Assembly (NCBI GenBank): GCA_025357775.1
Contig: JANXOQ010000253.1
Location: forward strand, 1-6,406
DNA length: 6,406 nt
Direction: 5' to 3'
From: Ferruginibacter sp.
Lineage (GTDB): Bacteria > Bacteroidota > Bacteroidia > Chitinophagales > Chitinophagaceae
The notes beneath the pieces were generated by a model. That model was not told the origin of the DNA and made no database searches. It saw only the letters and a list, made by a program, of their open reading frames with translations. Each line of letters begins with the position of its first letter. Within the stretch, counting starts at the first letter, position 1. Shown piece by piece: positions 5,801 through 6,406 of the stretch. A program made the translations under genes and the position numbers.

Positions 5801-5810
5801 TGCGGTTTAC

Positions 5811-6016
5811 TTGCACACAACGTTCAGGGCTTTGCGATGTTGGGGAAATAGAATTCCATCTGCCCGGAACCGCTGCCCAATATTGTTTCTAATAATGAAG
5901 ATAACAACAAAAATCTAAATTGAAAAACTTCTGCCCGAACAAAAGTAGAGTAGGGTTACTGCTGCTCATTGTTATTCCTTCTGCCCCAATATTGCAAAAC
6001 CCCATGTTATGTGCTG
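5811..6016. repeat. attC-like recombination site 5
   Basis: The outer boxes are TTGC-ACAC-AAC (5811-5821) and GTT-ATGT-GCTG (6006-6016). The left arm gggctttgcgatgttgggg (5827-5845) pairs with the right arm ccccaatattgcaaaaccc (5984-6002). The hairpin GGAA...TTCC follows at 5844-5858. AAC to GTT is 190 bp. It separates the DUF4468 cassette from the tandem-repeat cassette. Its right box (ATGT) equals the complement of the left box of the site at 818, but nothing in the window links the two. Confidence 0.82.
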
Positions 6017-6070
6017 TACTACTATTTGTTAATCAATTTTTTTTACGTTTTCTAATTGCTGTGTTTTATT

Positions 6071-6406
6071 AATTCAAATCGTTTCAATAAAGTCTAATCC
6101 GTGTCAATAATTAAGCCGTTTTGATAAAGTCTAAGCCGTGATAAAAATACAAACCGTTTCGATAAAATCTAAATTGTAATAAAAATTCAAACCGTTTCGA
6201 TAAAGTCTAAGCCGTGATAATAATCCAAACCGTTTCAATAAAGTCTAAGCCGTGATAATAATTCAAAACGTTTCGATAAAGTCTTAGCCGTGTTAATGTT
6301 TCAAACCGTTTCAATAAAGTCTAATCCGTGTCAATAATTAAGCCGTTTCGATAAAGTCTAAGCCGTAATAAAAATTCAAAACGTTTCGATAAAGTCTAAG
6401 CCGTAA
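6071..6406. repeat. 38-bp tandem repeat (nine units, continues past window end)
   Basis: The anchor ataaagtct or a one-base variant (ataaaatct in the third unit) recurs at 6087, 6124, 6162, 6200, 6238, 6276, 6314, 6351 and 6389, so the period is 37-38 bp. Each unit reads approximately caaaccgtttcgataaag then tctaagccgtgataataatt. Units differ by a few substitutions, and the third is the most diverged. There is a higher-order period of 227 bp: 6075-6148 and 6302-6375 differ at only 3 of 74 positions, more similar than neighbouring units. The period is not a multiple of three, so it is not a coding repeat. No ORF is visible between the site ending at 6016 and the window end. Confidence 0.9.

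Larger units (their letters stand above)
1..6406. mobile_element. Integron-like gene cassette array (no integrase in window)
   Basis: Unrelated genes are separated by one conserved, foldable repeat whose outer N4 bases match between the two ends of each inter-repeat unit rather than within a repeat. Listing the N4 after GTT at the left end and the reverse complement of the N4 before AAC at the right end: unit C (1660-2601) GGTG/GGTG; D (2785-3713) GGCA/AGCA; E (3897-4693) GCCT/GCCT; F (4877-5821) GTGT/GTGT. Across each repeat the pairs are ATGT/AGCA, GGTG/GGCA, AGCA/GCCT, GCCT/GTGT and GTGT/ATGT, never identical. Known biology: an integron cassette carries both halves of its attC, and IntI recombines at the G^TT core, giving this relation. 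Inference: this is part of an integron or an integrase-less attC cluster. The integrase, attI and array ends are not visible, and the sites are longer than usual for attC. Confidence 0.72.

Noticed and set aside
818..6016. The interspersed repeats as MITEs or terminal inverted repeats of transposons
   Set aside because: No target-site duplications are evident, the variable bases match across the DNA between copies rather than at the ends of one copy, and no transposase brackets a gene. A cassette site explains these data better.
6071..6406. CRISPR array
   Set aside because: The units are contiguous and similar along their whole 37-38 bp length; there are no unique spacers between conserved repeats, and no cas genes are seen.

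Overview
The window looks like accessory DNA of a member of the Bacteroidota. The DNA is AT-rich with no clear Shine-Dalgarno sites. Two exported proteins have short signal peptides ending in 'YGQ/FGQ', one protein carries a DUF4468 domain, and the 143-aa ORF resembles a small protein family I associate with Bacteroidota mobile elements. No taxonomic marker gene is present, so the assignment is an inference.

The organising principle is a repeat, not the genes. Five full copies (818-1020, 2591-2794, 3703-3906, 4683-4886, 5811-6016), one solitary right arm (1637-1669) and one decayed left arm (1-48) lie between unrelated genes. Each full copy is about 204 bp. It begins TTGC-N4-AACG and ends ATGTT-N4-GCAG (GCTG or GTAG in two copies). 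Complementary arms of about 19 bp flank a central part with further small hairpins. The N4 bases do not match across a single repeat (0 of 5 exact). They do match, as reverse complements, across the DNA between repeats: GGTG/GGTG, GCCT/GCCT and GTGT/GTGT are exact in three of the four complete units, and GGCA/AGCA differs by one base in the fourth. This is the pattern expected of integron cassettes, where each cassette carries both halves of its own folded attC site and crossover falls in the GTT core. I interpret the window as an integron-like cassette array with unusually long attC-like sites (187-190 bp from AAC to GTT). No integrase is visible.

Layout: (A) decayed site and an orphan beta-class DNA methyltransferase (64-816, +). 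(B) Two small + genes, 63 aa (1051-1242) and 143 aa (1247-1678); the second runs through a truncated attC-like site and ends inside the next cassette. (C) RES-domain protein (1670-2572, -). (D) Rpn/PD-(D/E)XK nuclease (2802-3650, -). (E) Secreted protein of unknown function (3918-4640, -). (F) Secreted DUF4468 protein (4914-5441, -), followed by 370 bp without a gene that holds a separate 181-bp imperfect palindrome. (G) A cassette that shows only a 38-bp tandem repeat, at least nine copies, running off the window end.

The genes share no pathway. They look like independent passengers: a methyltransferase, a RES-type putative toxin, a nuclease linked to recombination, and envelope proteins. 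In every unit with a gene, the last stop codon lies within 0-27 bp of a repeat, or the ORF reads into one, on either strand. The long hairpins may therefore also act as transcription terminators.
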